Assembly (NCBI RefSeq): GCF_000499845.2
Contig: NC_023756.2
Location: 30,777,895-30,841,894, forward strand
Length of the DNA stretch: 64,000 nucleotides
Direction: 5' to 3'
From: Phaseolus vulgaris
Taxonomy: Eukaryota; Streptophyta; Magnoliopsida; Fabales; Fabaceae
Shown: in pieces, positions 33,590 through 43,939 of the stretch
How positions within the stretch are numbered: position 1 is the stretch's first letter
How the letters are laid out: each line of letters begins with the position of its first letter
Notes under the pieces: model-generated
The model's input: only the letters and a program-made list of their open reading frames with translations
Database searches by the model: none
What the model was told of the DNA's origin: nothing
Position numbers and translations under genes: made by a program

Positions 33590-33607
33590 TTCCCGACAAC
33601 GGCGCAA
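33590..33607 (-). other. Primer binding site of the Athila-type element
   Basis: Minus strand TTGCGCCGTTGTCGGGAA, nearly complementary to the 3' end of tRNA-Asp as in other Athila elements. Confidence 0.8.
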
Positions 33608-33614
33608 AAAAACT

Positions 33615-34713
33615 TGATGACTTTTTACGGCAAGTGCACCGCGTTTGTCAAAAGTAATAATTGTCCCTAAGGACGGATATCAATCCCACAAGGAACAGTG
33701 AATTATCGAGTACAATAATCGCTAAATATAAAAACAGAACAATTAAAAGAGTTTTGAATTAATTGTGTTGGCACTGATCAATAAGAAAACAAACAAAGAA
33801 TTAGTTGTTTCAATTGGAAAAATAAGGATTAGTTTCATCTCTCTCACTCTCAAGTATTTTGATTAGCATGTCAATATTAAGTTCTTTGATTGAAATTGAT
33901 GCCCGTATAAAAATCATTTATATCGATTCCTCGCATATAAAATCCTTAAGAATGTCCCCTAACTATCGATCCCTCGCATAATTATAAGAACAACTTAGAA
34001 CGAAGCTCAGACGTTTAATAGCATTTAACATTTCAAGTCTATTCTTAGCACTCAAATATGTTAAGTATTGTTGTTTAGGTCCGAACCCTAAAAATACCTC
34101 CCGGTCAGATTTAAGATTCTCAATTTGTCACTGAAAATTAAAAGTAAAACAACAATACCAATAATCAATCAAGAATTGAATATTAATATATAAAATATCA
34201 CCTCAATACATAAGAGTTTGAGCAGATTACTCGCAATCCCAAATGGTAGAATTAGCCACGCATACTTCTATCACCTTCCATTCTCTCAATTGGGTTACAA
34301 TTCACTCTATGGTGTTTTCCTCTCAATCTGGCACCCTAAGGTTGAGCCTCTAGCCCTCTATTTATCCTAGTTTTCTAGGGTTAGGTTGTTTATTGTGTCG
34401 CGCTAATGGGCTAAATGATAAAACATTAAAAAAGGCCCAATCTTTCTTTGCATCTTTTTCCATTCTGGGACCTTCTATCTTTATCTTTTTAGCTCAAATC
34501 ATTCATCTTTAATCCAAATCTCCAATCTTCCTTAGAAATCTGCAATTAACACCAAATTTGAGAATAAAATACTCTTATTCAAATAAAGATCATAAAAAAT
34601 GTAAAAAGGTATAAAATCATAAATTATGAATTATTTTATATGTAAATTAGCAATAAATCCTCATAAGTGCCTATATTTTAATATGAAATATTACTGAAAT
34701 TAGACACTTATCA
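33615..34713 (-). mobile_element. 5' LTR of the Athila-type element
   Basis: 1099 bp, same ends as the left copy and about 98% identical by eye. Confidence 0.93.
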
Positions 34714-35580
34714 GTTCCCCACCACATCTAAAACATTTGACATTTGGTAGCAACTGAGAAGTAGGCCCTCCACTCCTGAAAGATTGAGGTCTGGAATAAG
34801 GCTTCTTTTTATCTTCATATTTGGGTGTGCTTCTAGAAGGTCCTCCCACTTGAGGCTTAGAAAGTCTGTTACTACTTTTCAAACTATCTACTATTTTTGC
34901 TTTCTCCACTAGAGCAGGGAAATCTCTAATAGACATAGGAATCACCACTTCTTTAAGCTCTTGCTTCAACCCAAACTCAAATTTTCTACATCTCCAAGCC
35001 TCAGTCATGGTCTGGGTGTAGAATCTAGCTAGGTGTTTGAACCTAGTAGCATATTCAGTGACTGAAAGATTTCCTTGTTCCAACTGCATGAATTCAATTT
35101 CTTTTGCATATCTGACACTATCAGGAAAATACTCCTCTAGGAATCTTACTTTGAAGTTCTCCCAAGTGGCATCTTCTCCTCTGTCTTCCATCATTTGTTT
35201 CATGCCTATCCACCAGAATTCAGCTTCTTCATTTAGTACATAAATGGCATAGGATAACTTTCTCTCTTCAGGGCATTGAGTAGCTTCAAAGATTCTTTCT
35301 ATGTCTCTCACCCACTGGTCTGCTTCATCTGGATTTACCTTCCCATTAAACTTGGGGGATTGTGTCTCAGAAAATCCTCCAAACTAAAGGTATGGGGTTG
35401 TTGATGAAGTTGAGACGCTTCAACTACTAATCTAGTTGTTTCTAATTGATGAAGGGCGGCCTAATGTTGTTGTGCCATAGTAGCACTCTATTGTTGCAAG
35501 GTTGTTGCCATCATCTCCATTGCCCGAGCTAAGTTGGGCATATCTACTGGTGGAGGAGGAGTATGTGGTCTACGTGCCAT
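34714..35580 (-). pseudogene. Tekay element: gag
   Basis: Start MARRPHTPPPPVDMPNL at 35580; two stops (after TTLQQ and MAQQH) and a frameshift near 35350 follow. The main block is 34714-35311: RDIERIFEATQCPEERK, YVLNEEAEFWW, WENFKVRFLEEYFPDSVR, ATRFKHLARFYTQTM, and the start of the zinc knuckle KCFRCGGE. The Athila element is inserted exactly inside this knuckle; the remaining half is at 28459 and below. Confidence 0.88.
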
Positions 35581-35986
35581 CTACTAAGCACATAAAGAAT
35601 TGGGTTAAAAATTACTAAATATTTCCAACTACATCTTTGAGACAAATTAACTTAAAAGTAATAATCACACAAAATAGATACAAAACCAGTCAAGACTTAT
35701 CTCTAAAATGTACTCTAGCTACTTAGAATTAAGATAGAAAATAATCTTGACTTAGTCATGAGTGTGCACCCTCTCCACTCTATCAAGATTCTTTTCATTC
35801 TTAATACTTTCATCTTTATTCATAACAATTAATTTGACTCGAACATAAACAAGATTTCAAGAAAAACAACTTTGTCAAACATCTTATTAGAAACTTTTAA
35901 CTAAGTCTTGAGGCTAGACTTAAACAAAAATCTACACGCAGGAGAAACAGAATAAACCCACTCTCAGGTTATCCTAAGGATGAACT
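35581..35986. other. Leader of the Tekay element
   Basis: Non-coding stretch between primer site and gag start, as usual for the clade. Confidence 0.6.
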
Positions 35987-35998
35987 GCTCTGATACCA
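35987..35998 (-). other. Primer binding site of the Tekay element
   Basis: Minus strand TGGTATCAGAGC, the standard initiator-Met tRNA primer site, five bases inside the LTR. Confidence 0.92.
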
Positions 35999-36003
35999 TT
36001 AAA

Positions 36004-37429
36004 TGTAACACCCCATACTTTACATATAACTATTACAATAAAAGTTATACCCGTTTCTATACAAACTTGGAGTTTTTCAAAACATTCCTAATACATGATT
36101 AAGATTTATAAAAATACAAATATTTACATATCCATTGCTCAAAATAAAACTCTGAAACCTCTAAGGCTCTCCTGCACCTATATGGTCATCTACTCGTGTA
36201 CATAGTACAGCCATCGCAGTTCAAACACAACACAAAAAGCAAGGGTAAACTAGTGCAAAGAAAATCCATAACATAATTCATGGAAATATAACCAATTTAG
36301 ACTAATAATTTATAAACATTTCTTTAAATGATTTCATGTAAAATTTCAATACCAATTTCATCATTCATATAGACCACACATGGACCTATTTTCAATCATA
36401 ATCATTGGATTTCATTTCAATCCCACTTCCTCTTCCGGAAGCCTCATTAAGTATGCCCCTACCAGAGACTAACATCTGATCCAAAGATTACCAGCGAATC
36501 CAATAGAAAGGGTTAGGGTAAGTTCAAACATCCAATATCGAGTGTCTACAGTGGGACCCGGTGTGTATGAACTCCCTCTCAGCTTCTCACCACCTAATAT
36601 CTTAGTCTACATGACTTAGATCATTAGTGAAGCTAGAGGATCTCCGTTAAACATAGACTTTTCATACTTAAAGTACCATCAAACAACAACTCATATATTA
36701 TCCCAAATGTATGACATCACTTTCATACAATTTACATCATTCGTATATAATACATATCATTCAATTACATAACATTTAAAAATTTATATCATTCCAGAAC
36801 TTTTCCAACGTCAAACAATATTTAACTCTCAAACTATCAAAATATAATATTTATAAAGTTTAAATAATATATAAACACACAAAATATAAACAAATAACAC
36901 CCCTGCAAGAGAAATTCAATATTGGGACCACGTGCCTTCCAAATCCAGATCTTCTAGCCTAGGGTACTATTAAAAATGAAATTTAGCTTCCCTTACCTTA
37001 ATTGATTGCTTTCCAAGCAACTTTCTAGAGTTTTATTTCCCATAGTCTGGATAAGCTTCAAAATTTACGGGCCTAATGAAAATTATGCAAACAAAACAAA
37101 AATTCAGTATATAATAGAATAAGTCAAGAGTATTAAACTTCTCAACTAACCCCTCCAAGATTGATGACTAAATCCTAAGGAAAAACAGAGAACAAAGGAT
37201 ATTTAGAGTAAAAATGAACTTACTCTGTTTGAAAATCTGATTGGGTAGAAATGTTCCTTAACTCGCCAGCTACAACGTGATCCGATCAGATTCTAAAATA
37301 GATGAAGATTGGGAGGGGAAAATTAATAGAGAAGGGAGAGATTTATTAAGAGAAAGGGAAAGAAATAAAAGAGGTACTGTGGTGTAGGGGGGTAAGGTTT
37401 TGTTGTGCGTTTTTTTTAACGCTGTCACA
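36004..37429 (-). mobile_element. 5' LTR of the Tekay element
   Basis: 1426 bp, TGTAACACCCCATACTTTAC ... AACGCTGTCACA. It differs from the left LTR by scattered substitutions and a short replaced block near 36950-36985. Confidence 0.92.
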
Positions 37430-37434
37430 AATAT
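37430..37434. repeat. Target site duplication of the Tekay element, right
   Basis: AATAT, identical to 23233-23237. Confidence 0.95.
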
Positions 37435-37739
37435 AATTTATTGAATTGGAATTCAAATAAGTTGAGTTTAATTACATTCATTTACAATTTCACATTGAAA
37501 AATATGATTATGTGCTATGTATTTCTGATCTGGAATCACTAAAAAAAAATACAGGCAGTAGTGGACTTAACTAGAATGTACCAAACTCACCCTACAAGAC
37601 AGTAAAAAAATAAAAAAATGAGTTGGCTAAATGAACGTTCTTGTGACACTAAAATAAAATAAAAGTTATTAACGTGTGTTTCGGGGACACAAATAATAAT
37701 TTTGGAAATAAAAAAAAAAACAAACTTTGAGGGGCTAAA
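37435..37739. other. Continuation of duplicated block B
   Basis: Matches 6040-6440 after the Tekay insertion. Non-coding. Confidence 0.65.
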
Positions 37740-38720
37740 TTCACATAAAAGAAACGGATTTAGAGTTGGGTTCGACAGATTTTTCTTACTCCTCAATTCT
37801 CTAATAAGGTTGATCTTTTTTTTATTAAGTGTGATGGTAGTCATTTGATTAAATTGCTTAAGCTTGTTGTGATAAAATTTTCTATTTGGATGATATGGCA
37901 TATAAGGAATTATGCTAGATTTTAGGATAAAATTGATTTTTCTAGGACTATTTCGGTAATTAAAGATTTAACTTGTCTTGTGGGAAATTCATTTAAAGTT
38001 TCAATGAAGAGTGATATGTTGGATTTCAATGTTATTGAGCTTTTTGGTATTAATACTCGTACGGGTAAAGTTTTTCGTCCTCTTCGTGTTAGATTGGAGT
38101 TCCCTGCACGAGGTTGGGTTAAAATTAACATTGATGGGGCTGCTCGAGGGTATCCTGGTCTTGCTACTTGTGGAGGTATTTTCCGTTGTAGTATGAGGGA
38201 GTTTATTGGTGGGTTCTCTGCATTTCTTGACATTCAGAAGACTTTGGTTGCTAAGTTTTATGGAGTTATAAATGCTATGGAGAAAGCACAAAGGATGAGG
38301 CTTACTACTGTATAGCTTGAACATGATTCTGCCTTGATTTGTGTTGCATTTACTGCTAGGACTAATGTACCGTGAATGTTTCGTAATCGATGAAATACTT
38401 GTCTTAATTAATTACTGTGGCAAAATCAGGTTTATGTTTACTCATATTTTTCGTGAAGGGAATGTGTGTGCTGATAAGTTGGCTAATTTAGGATTTATTC
38501 ATAGAGAATCATTTCATTGGTATAATAGGTTTTCTTCTAGTGTGTTTTTAGAATTCTTTATGAATAGGTATAAACTACCTATGTACCGTTTTTGTTAACA
38601 CATGGATTTTGGTCTAGTCTCCCTATATTTTTTTATTTTTTTTTGTATTTTTTTCTTTTATTTTTAATAATACTTTTTTCTTGTGATGGAAAATGATTGT
38701 TGTTACTTAAGGTGTCAGCA
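37740..38720 (+). pseudogene. LINE RNase H relic, plus strand
   Basis: The frame 37980-38315 reads GNSFKVSMKSDMLDF, then RLEFPARGWVKINIDGAARG, YPGLATCGGIF, and KTLVAKFYGVINAMEKAQ. A stop (38313-38315) and further stops follow, with weaker traces of the domain end. After 38600 comes the T-rich and A-rich tail. This is the better preserved partner of 6470-6953. No RT domain. Confidence 0.75.
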
Positions 38721-38886
38721 TAGTTGAGATGTCAAGTTTCATAGTGATGTCGAACATGAAAGCTTTATAAAAAGATCACCTAAAAGAAATTTAATTTTAT
38801 AATATGATAGACTGACGTAACTGACGTGGTAGCGTGTCTTTGGCCTACGCTAAAAATGTAAATGACTGATAACAAAGAAAGGAATT

Positions 38887-39444
38887 TGTACCGGTCGGTA
38901 CTGAATGAACCAGTCTCGTCTTGGTGACCGACCGCCCGAGCCAAAGGACACCTTAAGAAAATAATAAATAACAGTAACGACAGTTATAATAGCACTTAAT
39001 GAGTCACATTCATATATTTCGGGAAATATCTCTGACAAATCAGTTAAATACTGATTAACTGAAAGATGTTACAAATATTCTCCAGATATTTCAACATAAT
39101 TATATATGAATATACCTTCGTATTAATTAGGGATCACAATGCATATCAGTCAATAACTGATATCCGACCCATCATGGCAATGACCCATAACTAGCACTAT
39201 AAATAAAACCCTCTGCGGTGGTGTAAAGTACGCTTTAATTAGCTTTACAATATACACTCTTTACATAGAGTACTTACTTGAGCATCAGAGTCTCTTATTC
39301 AGGTCACCTCGACTGGGCATCAACCATCGACCTAGCACCAACACTTGGAGGAAGAGATCTGAGGAAGGAGCAAGAGGACTACTGACACGTCAGCAATTGT
39401 ACGTCCAGTCTCAGGTACTATCTAGGCCCCTCCTTTTCCATACA
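38887..39444 (+). mobile_element. Solo LTR of the Tat family (558 bp)
   Basis: Starts TGTACCGGTCGGTACTGAA and ends TTTTCCATACA. The reverse complement resembles the LTRs at 590, 19536 and 46504 (GACCGACCG block, TATA box, GGCCTAGATAGTACC block near the end). Flanks GAATT and TAATT agree at 4 of 5 bases. No gag or primer site follows, so it is probably a solo LTR. Orientation is opposite to the three Tat copies. Confidence 0.8.
39198..39205 (+). promoter_or_regulatory. TATA box of the solo LTR
   Basis: CACTATAAATAAAACC, equivalent to the TATA boxes of the other Tat LTRs. Confidence 0.6.
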
Positions 39445-39810
39445 TAATTGAGTCACGATACATTTTCATTAGTTTCTTTTTCCCTTCTCAGTTTAGCTTT
39501 TTCATTACTTTTCTTAGTTTCCTACCGCTGCCTTACCTTCGTAGTCACGTAGAAGCTAAATATTTTTTTATACCTATTTTTTATATGGTTGAGTATCATA
39601 CTGATAAATTCTAGCTGCAATGTAGTTTTAAATCGGGTTCCGATTGAAATCCCCATTCTTACTGTGGAGGATTAAAAGTGATGGTGACGAGGCAGAGAAG
39701 AAGATCCCTTTACCAACTGTCATAGAGATAAGGTGAGTTGTTGGATGTATTATAGACTTTTATAGGGTTGTCTATAACTAACAAAGATTTTTTAATTTTG
39801 AGATTGGTGG

Positions 39811-40213
39811 TTGATGATTCACTAGAGTTCTTGATTTCGTGGTTAGAAGAGAGTAGAAGTTGAGGAAGGAGCTCACCATAGGCGCCTGCAATGCTTGCGA
39901 GAAGTAGGCTCCGATGAGGTGCCAAATGGTGACGATAATTTGGCGATCTCCGGGAGCAGGTCGTTGGCGAAGTCGAGTTTATCCATGGTGGTGCATTGCA
40001 GAAGGAGGCCTAGGAGTTTGAGTCCACTGGACTCGTCAATGTGTGGTAGGGGATCGAAGGCATGCTCTTCCTCGGTGGTTGTATCGACGAAGACGTTGGT
40101 CTGCTTGAAAGAAGGTTGATTGGCGGGGGAGTCAGTTGTGTCAACGACACACTTAGTTTTCGCGTCGTTAGGGTTGGAAGTGCAAGGGATTGCGAGACCA
40201 AGCTTTGAAGCAT
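39811..40213 (-). pseudogene. GRAS-family (SCARECROW-like) pseudogene fragment
   Basis: On the minus strand it starts MLQSLVSQSL. After a frame change it reads PHIDESSGLKLLGLLLQC, then MDKLDFANDLLPEIAKLSSP. A deletion of about a dozen bases shifts the frame, and GAYFSQALQAPMVSSFLN then FYSLLTTKSRTL follow. This order (LLLQC..., LLPEI..LSSPFG, AYF..AL.A, YSPL..KS) is the start of the GRAS domain (LHR1) of SCARECROW/SCL23-type transcription regulators. The rest of the domain (VHIID, PFYRE, SAW) is missing. Probably a captured or decayed copy; no promoter seen. Confidence 0.7.
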
Positions 40214-40356
40214 GATCAATGGAGAGCGAGAGAGAATCGAATGCTTAAGAGGAATCTTTTGGGGGGAAAGTTACAAAACTTAGAGTGAAAGATAAGAAAA
40301 TTATAATTTCAGTTGTGACTAAAGTGCAAGGAAGGTTGCACTATTTGGTTGTTATA

Positions 40357-41302
40357 TGATGTGAGTTGATTTTAGATTGTTCCATTTTAGAGGTGACACT
40401 TTACTTATAATTGAGATTTTAGAAATTATATGGTGAGAACCCTAAGAAAATTCCCATTGGACACGAACTTAACCAAGTGGTTAAGTAAGTATGAAGGTTC
40501 ACTTCAGAAGGGTAAAGAGAAAAAACAGTTATATGGTGATGATGATGTTCATTGCGGAAAGTATAAGCATGAAATGAAATAAGTAATGAAAAGGATGATC
40601 GAATAGAAACAAGACATAAACAAGAATGTAATAAGGAAAGTAAAAGGCGAAATGGAAAGGAATGGAAAAAGACGAGATGGAGGAAGCTTATGGTGATGGA
40701 TCAAAGGATGAAACACGCCACTAGGAGTATGGAATTCTCCAAGATAAGTGTAGAGGGCTGCCACTTGAGAGCTTTCAACTCACTCAAGATAAGTCCTAAT
40801 GCTAAGAGGACACAAGCCTCACAAACACCTCACACAAAATGTGCATAGTAACTTTACTTTTCAAACCCAACATGAAAGTACATGGAGTATGGCATCCTAT
40901 TTATAGGAATGAGTGCCTTGGAAGACAAGAAGGGAAATGAGCATAAAAGGAATAGAGAAGGGGCGGCCTAGGGGTTTGACCTAGGTCAATGTCACCCTTT
41001 AGCTTGGCTTCTAGAAGGTAGGGCTACATTACCCTAAAGGGCCTAGGCACAAGCTAAAATGATAATTATACGCCCTCCCTATTAAGCTAAATGGACCCTA
41101 CTCTACTTAAATTAAAAATAAGGAAACTAGTTGGTGCTCAGATCCCATGGCTTGGGCTCTACTCCTTGTGATCCTTTGAGGAATCATGAGTTCTGAAACA
41201 CCGGCTAGTGGTGGGTCCTGACCTAGCCTTGAATCCTAGGTCATGCTCCTAGTCATTCTTCTGGAAGGTTGGGCTTGGTTAGTGGGCGCACAAATTTGGT
41301 CG
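40357..41302 (-). mobile_element. Probable solo LTR, family X copy 1 (946 bp)
   Basis: Starts TGATGTGAGTTGATTTTAG on the plus strand and is homologous to 44977-45963 over most of its length. Shared blocks include GACACGAACTTAACC, AAGTGGTTAAGTAAGT, CCTATTTATAGGAA and GGGGCGGCCTAGG. The minus strand shows a TATA box (CCTATAAATAGG). Flanks TTATA/TTATA (40352-40356, 41303-41307) fit a target duplication, but the terminal CA is then CG. A longer imperfect match around the ends (ATTTGGTYGTTATA) leaves the class open. Confidence 0.6.
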
Positions 41303-41399
41303 TTATACAATTTACTTTGTTCTGTATCATTCCATTTTTATTAGTGGATAAGAAGAGAAATATACTAATGATTCATTTTCATCTTTTTACTTGTATAAA

Positions 41400-43626
41400 T
41401 GATAAATGTCACATTTGAATAATATTTTATATTAAAATATAGGCATTTATCGATTTTAATTGATAAAATAGTTATAATATAACCTCTAATTTATGAATTT
41501 AAACTTTTTTTGACATATTTTATGATTATAATATGAATAAGAACAATTTATTCCCAAATTTGTGTTAATTTCAGGATTTTAGGAAAAAAATGGAGATCAA
41601 AGGGTGAAAAGAGAATATATCAGATTAAAAGGAAAAGTTGGAAAGCTCCAAATACTCACTCAAACTCGCCTAAGCTAGAAGCTCCCAGAGGATCTCACCC
41701 AAGCACACTCAATCAGTCCCAGGCGAGATCACTCCAGAGACATTGGACCAGTTTTCATCCACTCGTCCAGGCGAGCCCAATCATGCCAGACGAGAAGTCA
41801 CTTAGCCCAAACCCAACTAGGTTAAATATGAGGCATGAGGCACAACCCTAAACATCATTTGGGAGAATAAGAGGTGTTAGAAAACCATAGAGGAGGCAGT
41901 TGTTATGGAGAAACATCTTAGATCTTCTTTTCTTGCTTTACATGCTAGTAATGACCAACATTAGTGGCTAATTCTACCTTTTAGGATTTGAGAGTAATCT
42001 ATTCAAACTCTTACAGTGTGTTTGGTTCTGGGGGTGGCACTGTAGTTGCAGACGGATTAGCGGGTGCCACCCCCGTTTGCTTCTGTGTGAGGAAGAGGGT
42101 GAGGGTGAGAGTGAATGGAAACATGGGGGGATTGGGGTTACTCTCAAAATTGAAGAGAAAGGAGAGTGGCTAGAGAGGAAAGCCACGTAGGATGTAATGA
42201 AATACCATCTTGCGCTTACTTTTTTTCACGTTACACAATTGCATACACTGCCGTTACACAACTTTGCAACAACAATAGAGATCCTCGAATAGTAATGCTC
42301 GATCACTTGCCGTGAAGATTTCTTCACTGTCTTCGTCCTCACGCGCCCCTTGCTTCTTCTTCTTCCTCCGTGGCTTCTCTTCTCTCTGTCTCTTCTCTCG
42401 CATTACTCCTTCAAATTTAGGTTTTCATATTAACTTAGGCTTCTTCTTCTTTTCACTACGGGCTTCAACTTTTCAAAAAAAAATTAAATTACTTTGTTTC
42501 TTTCTGTACCCCTTTATATTCTTATACCACCCTTATAATTTAAAAATAAATAGGTTTTATATTATATATTTTGACAACTACTTAATATTCATGTTATGTT
42601 TTAAATATCCATTTACTTTTTAAAATATATTGATTTTGTTAATAATAATAATAAAAATCATTATTAATAATAATTTTGTATATATATATATAACATAATT
42701 TAAGAATCATAAATAATATTAAAATTATCTAAATAAATTAACTTAAGTAACAAAATTAATTAAAATTAATAAAATAGAAAATAATAAAATTATACTTACA
42801 TTCAAAATTATATTTAACTATTTCTTTGAAATTTACATTCTTTTTCGTTTATTTATAAATGAAATTTAATTATTTTAATTAAATAAAATATGCACAAAAT
42901 TATTAATTATTTATTCTTTTCTTATATAGGTAAATTTGTAATCTTACAATTTACACTATTCAAAATAATTTAAAATACTCTTACAACCATCACATCACTC
43001 ACGTATTTCAATAAATTTTCCTCACACATCCACTCTAACATACCCCAATCCAAACAACCTCAACTTTCTTCCCACTTTCTTCTCAAATCTTCACACTTTC
43101 ACTCCCCCACATCCTTTAATCCAAACAAAGCATTATGTATTAAGGTGATATTTATATATAATATTTTGTTCTTCATTGATGATTGATATTGTCATTTTAT
43201 TTGCAATGCTTGTTTTCCATGATTAAGATCCTTAGATTTGAGTGAAAAGTATCTCTAACCCAAATGATAATGCCTATGCTAGGAATATATTTAAAATGTT
43301 AATTGGTATCATTATCTATTCGTAATGCTACAGAGTTTTTATAAATATGCAAGGTCGATATTTAGGAGACTCTCTTAATAATTTTATATGCGATAAATCA
43401 ATATAAATGAATTTTATATAGGCATCAATATCAATCAAAGAACAAAATATTACTACTCTTTTCAAAATACTAAAGAGTAAGAAGGATGAACCCCAATCCC
43501 AATTTTCTCAATTGAACTAACAAACTCTTTAACTTGTTTTCTTTACAATTCTTGCAATCATCACAAACTCTGTCCTTAAGGACAAATTATTACTTTTGAC
43601 GCGATACACTTGCTGTAAAATAATCA
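41400..43626 (+). mobile_element. Diverged Athila-type LTR, split by a DNA transposon
   Basis: Plus strand matches the reverse complement of 28460-29557. It begins TGATAAATGTCACATTTG; the blocks AATATAGGCAYTTAT, GGCTAATTCTACC..T and AGTAATCT.YTCAAACTCTTA follow. After the insert come RGTGATATTT and GTCCTTAAGGACAAATTAT, and the end is CTTGCTGTAAAATAATCA. No matching target duplication, so it may be a truncated element or an old solo LTR. Confidence 0.7.
42014..43132. mobile_element. PIF/Harbinger-like non-autonomous element (1.1 kb)
   Basis: Inserted in the Athila-type LTR with TTA on both sides (42011-42013 and 43133-43135), the target preferred by PIF/Harbinger. The intact LTR reads CTCTTATGTATT here. 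Ends are GTGTGTTTGGTT and, on the other strand, CTTTGTTTGGATT, Tourist-like but imperfect. The interior has a GC-richer left part and an AT-rich right part. No transposase found; the internal open frames look like chance. Confidence 0.65.
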
Positions 43627-43679
43627 TTAAGAAACATATACATGCAATCGTGCTACAACATCTGACACGCCACCATCTA

Positions 43680-43790
43680 CTCGAGTTAGCCACATTTGCT
43701 CATTTTGGAAAACAAATTACTGTGATGGGTGGTGAAGATGAAAAAGATTATAATCTATCTGATGTTCATGTCCTAGATACTGGTAATTGT
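43680..43790 (+). pseudogene. Kelch-motif exon fragment
   Basis: Plus-strand peptide ATFAHFGKQITVMGGEDEKD then YNLSDVHVLDTG fits one kelch repeat (G-K-x5-GGED-x6-L-x-DVHVLDT). The coding match ends at GATACTG followed by GTAATTG, which looks like a splice donor. Upstream and downstream are unrelated (Athila LTR end and Tat relic). Probably a gene scrap; the parent gene cannot be named. Confidence 0.5.
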
Positions 43791-43939
43791 TGTATCCTTT
43801 TATATAAGCATTACACTTTTGGTGCACTTATTGAATATTTGTGCAAGAAAGGAGATATTTATTGGAGTGAAATCATCATCAGTGAAAGTTATCAAGGGTA
43901 TCCACGGTCGTCTTTGAGTATATGTGGAATGAACTGATT

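Larger units (their letters stand above)
28460..34713 (-). mobile_element. Athila-type Ty3/gypsy element, gag-only (6.25 kb)
   Basis: LTRs 28460-29557 and 33615-34713 with TGAT/ATCA ends and perfect target duplication GTTCC (28455-28459 and 34714-34718), inserted inside the zinc knuckle of the Tekay gag. A tRNA-Asp type primer site lies at 33590-33607 and a purine tract at 29558-29567. The interior has only a gag/protease-remnant frame (31264-32874). There is no RT, RNase H or integrase, so it must have moved with enzymes from a related element. The LTRs differ at about 22 positions by eye (about 2%), so the insertion is young. Confidence 0.92.
23238..37429 (-). mobile_element. Tekay/Del-type Ty3/gypsy chromovirus with nested insertions (14.2 kb)
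   Basis: Complete from LTR to LTR, with a perfect 5-bp target duplication and an empty site in copy A. In element orientation (right to left): LTR 36004-37429, initiator-Met primer site 35987-35998, gag 34714-35580, then the nested Athila element, then second half of the zinc knuckle, protease, RT, RNase H, integrase and chromodomain, and LTR 23238-24965. Without the two nested insertions it would be about 7.6 kb. Domain order and the chromodomain identify the Tekay/Del clade. Stops, frameshifts and active-site losses make it non-autonomous. Confidence 0.92.

Noticed and set aside
38887..39444. Full Tat element starting here
   Set aside because: No primer site or gag after the LTR; near-matching 5-bp flanks fit a solo LTR.
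42312..42623. 103-codon Ser/Phe-rich frame
   Set aside because: Low-complexity pyrimidine tract inside the PIF/Harbinger-like insert; no domain recognisable.
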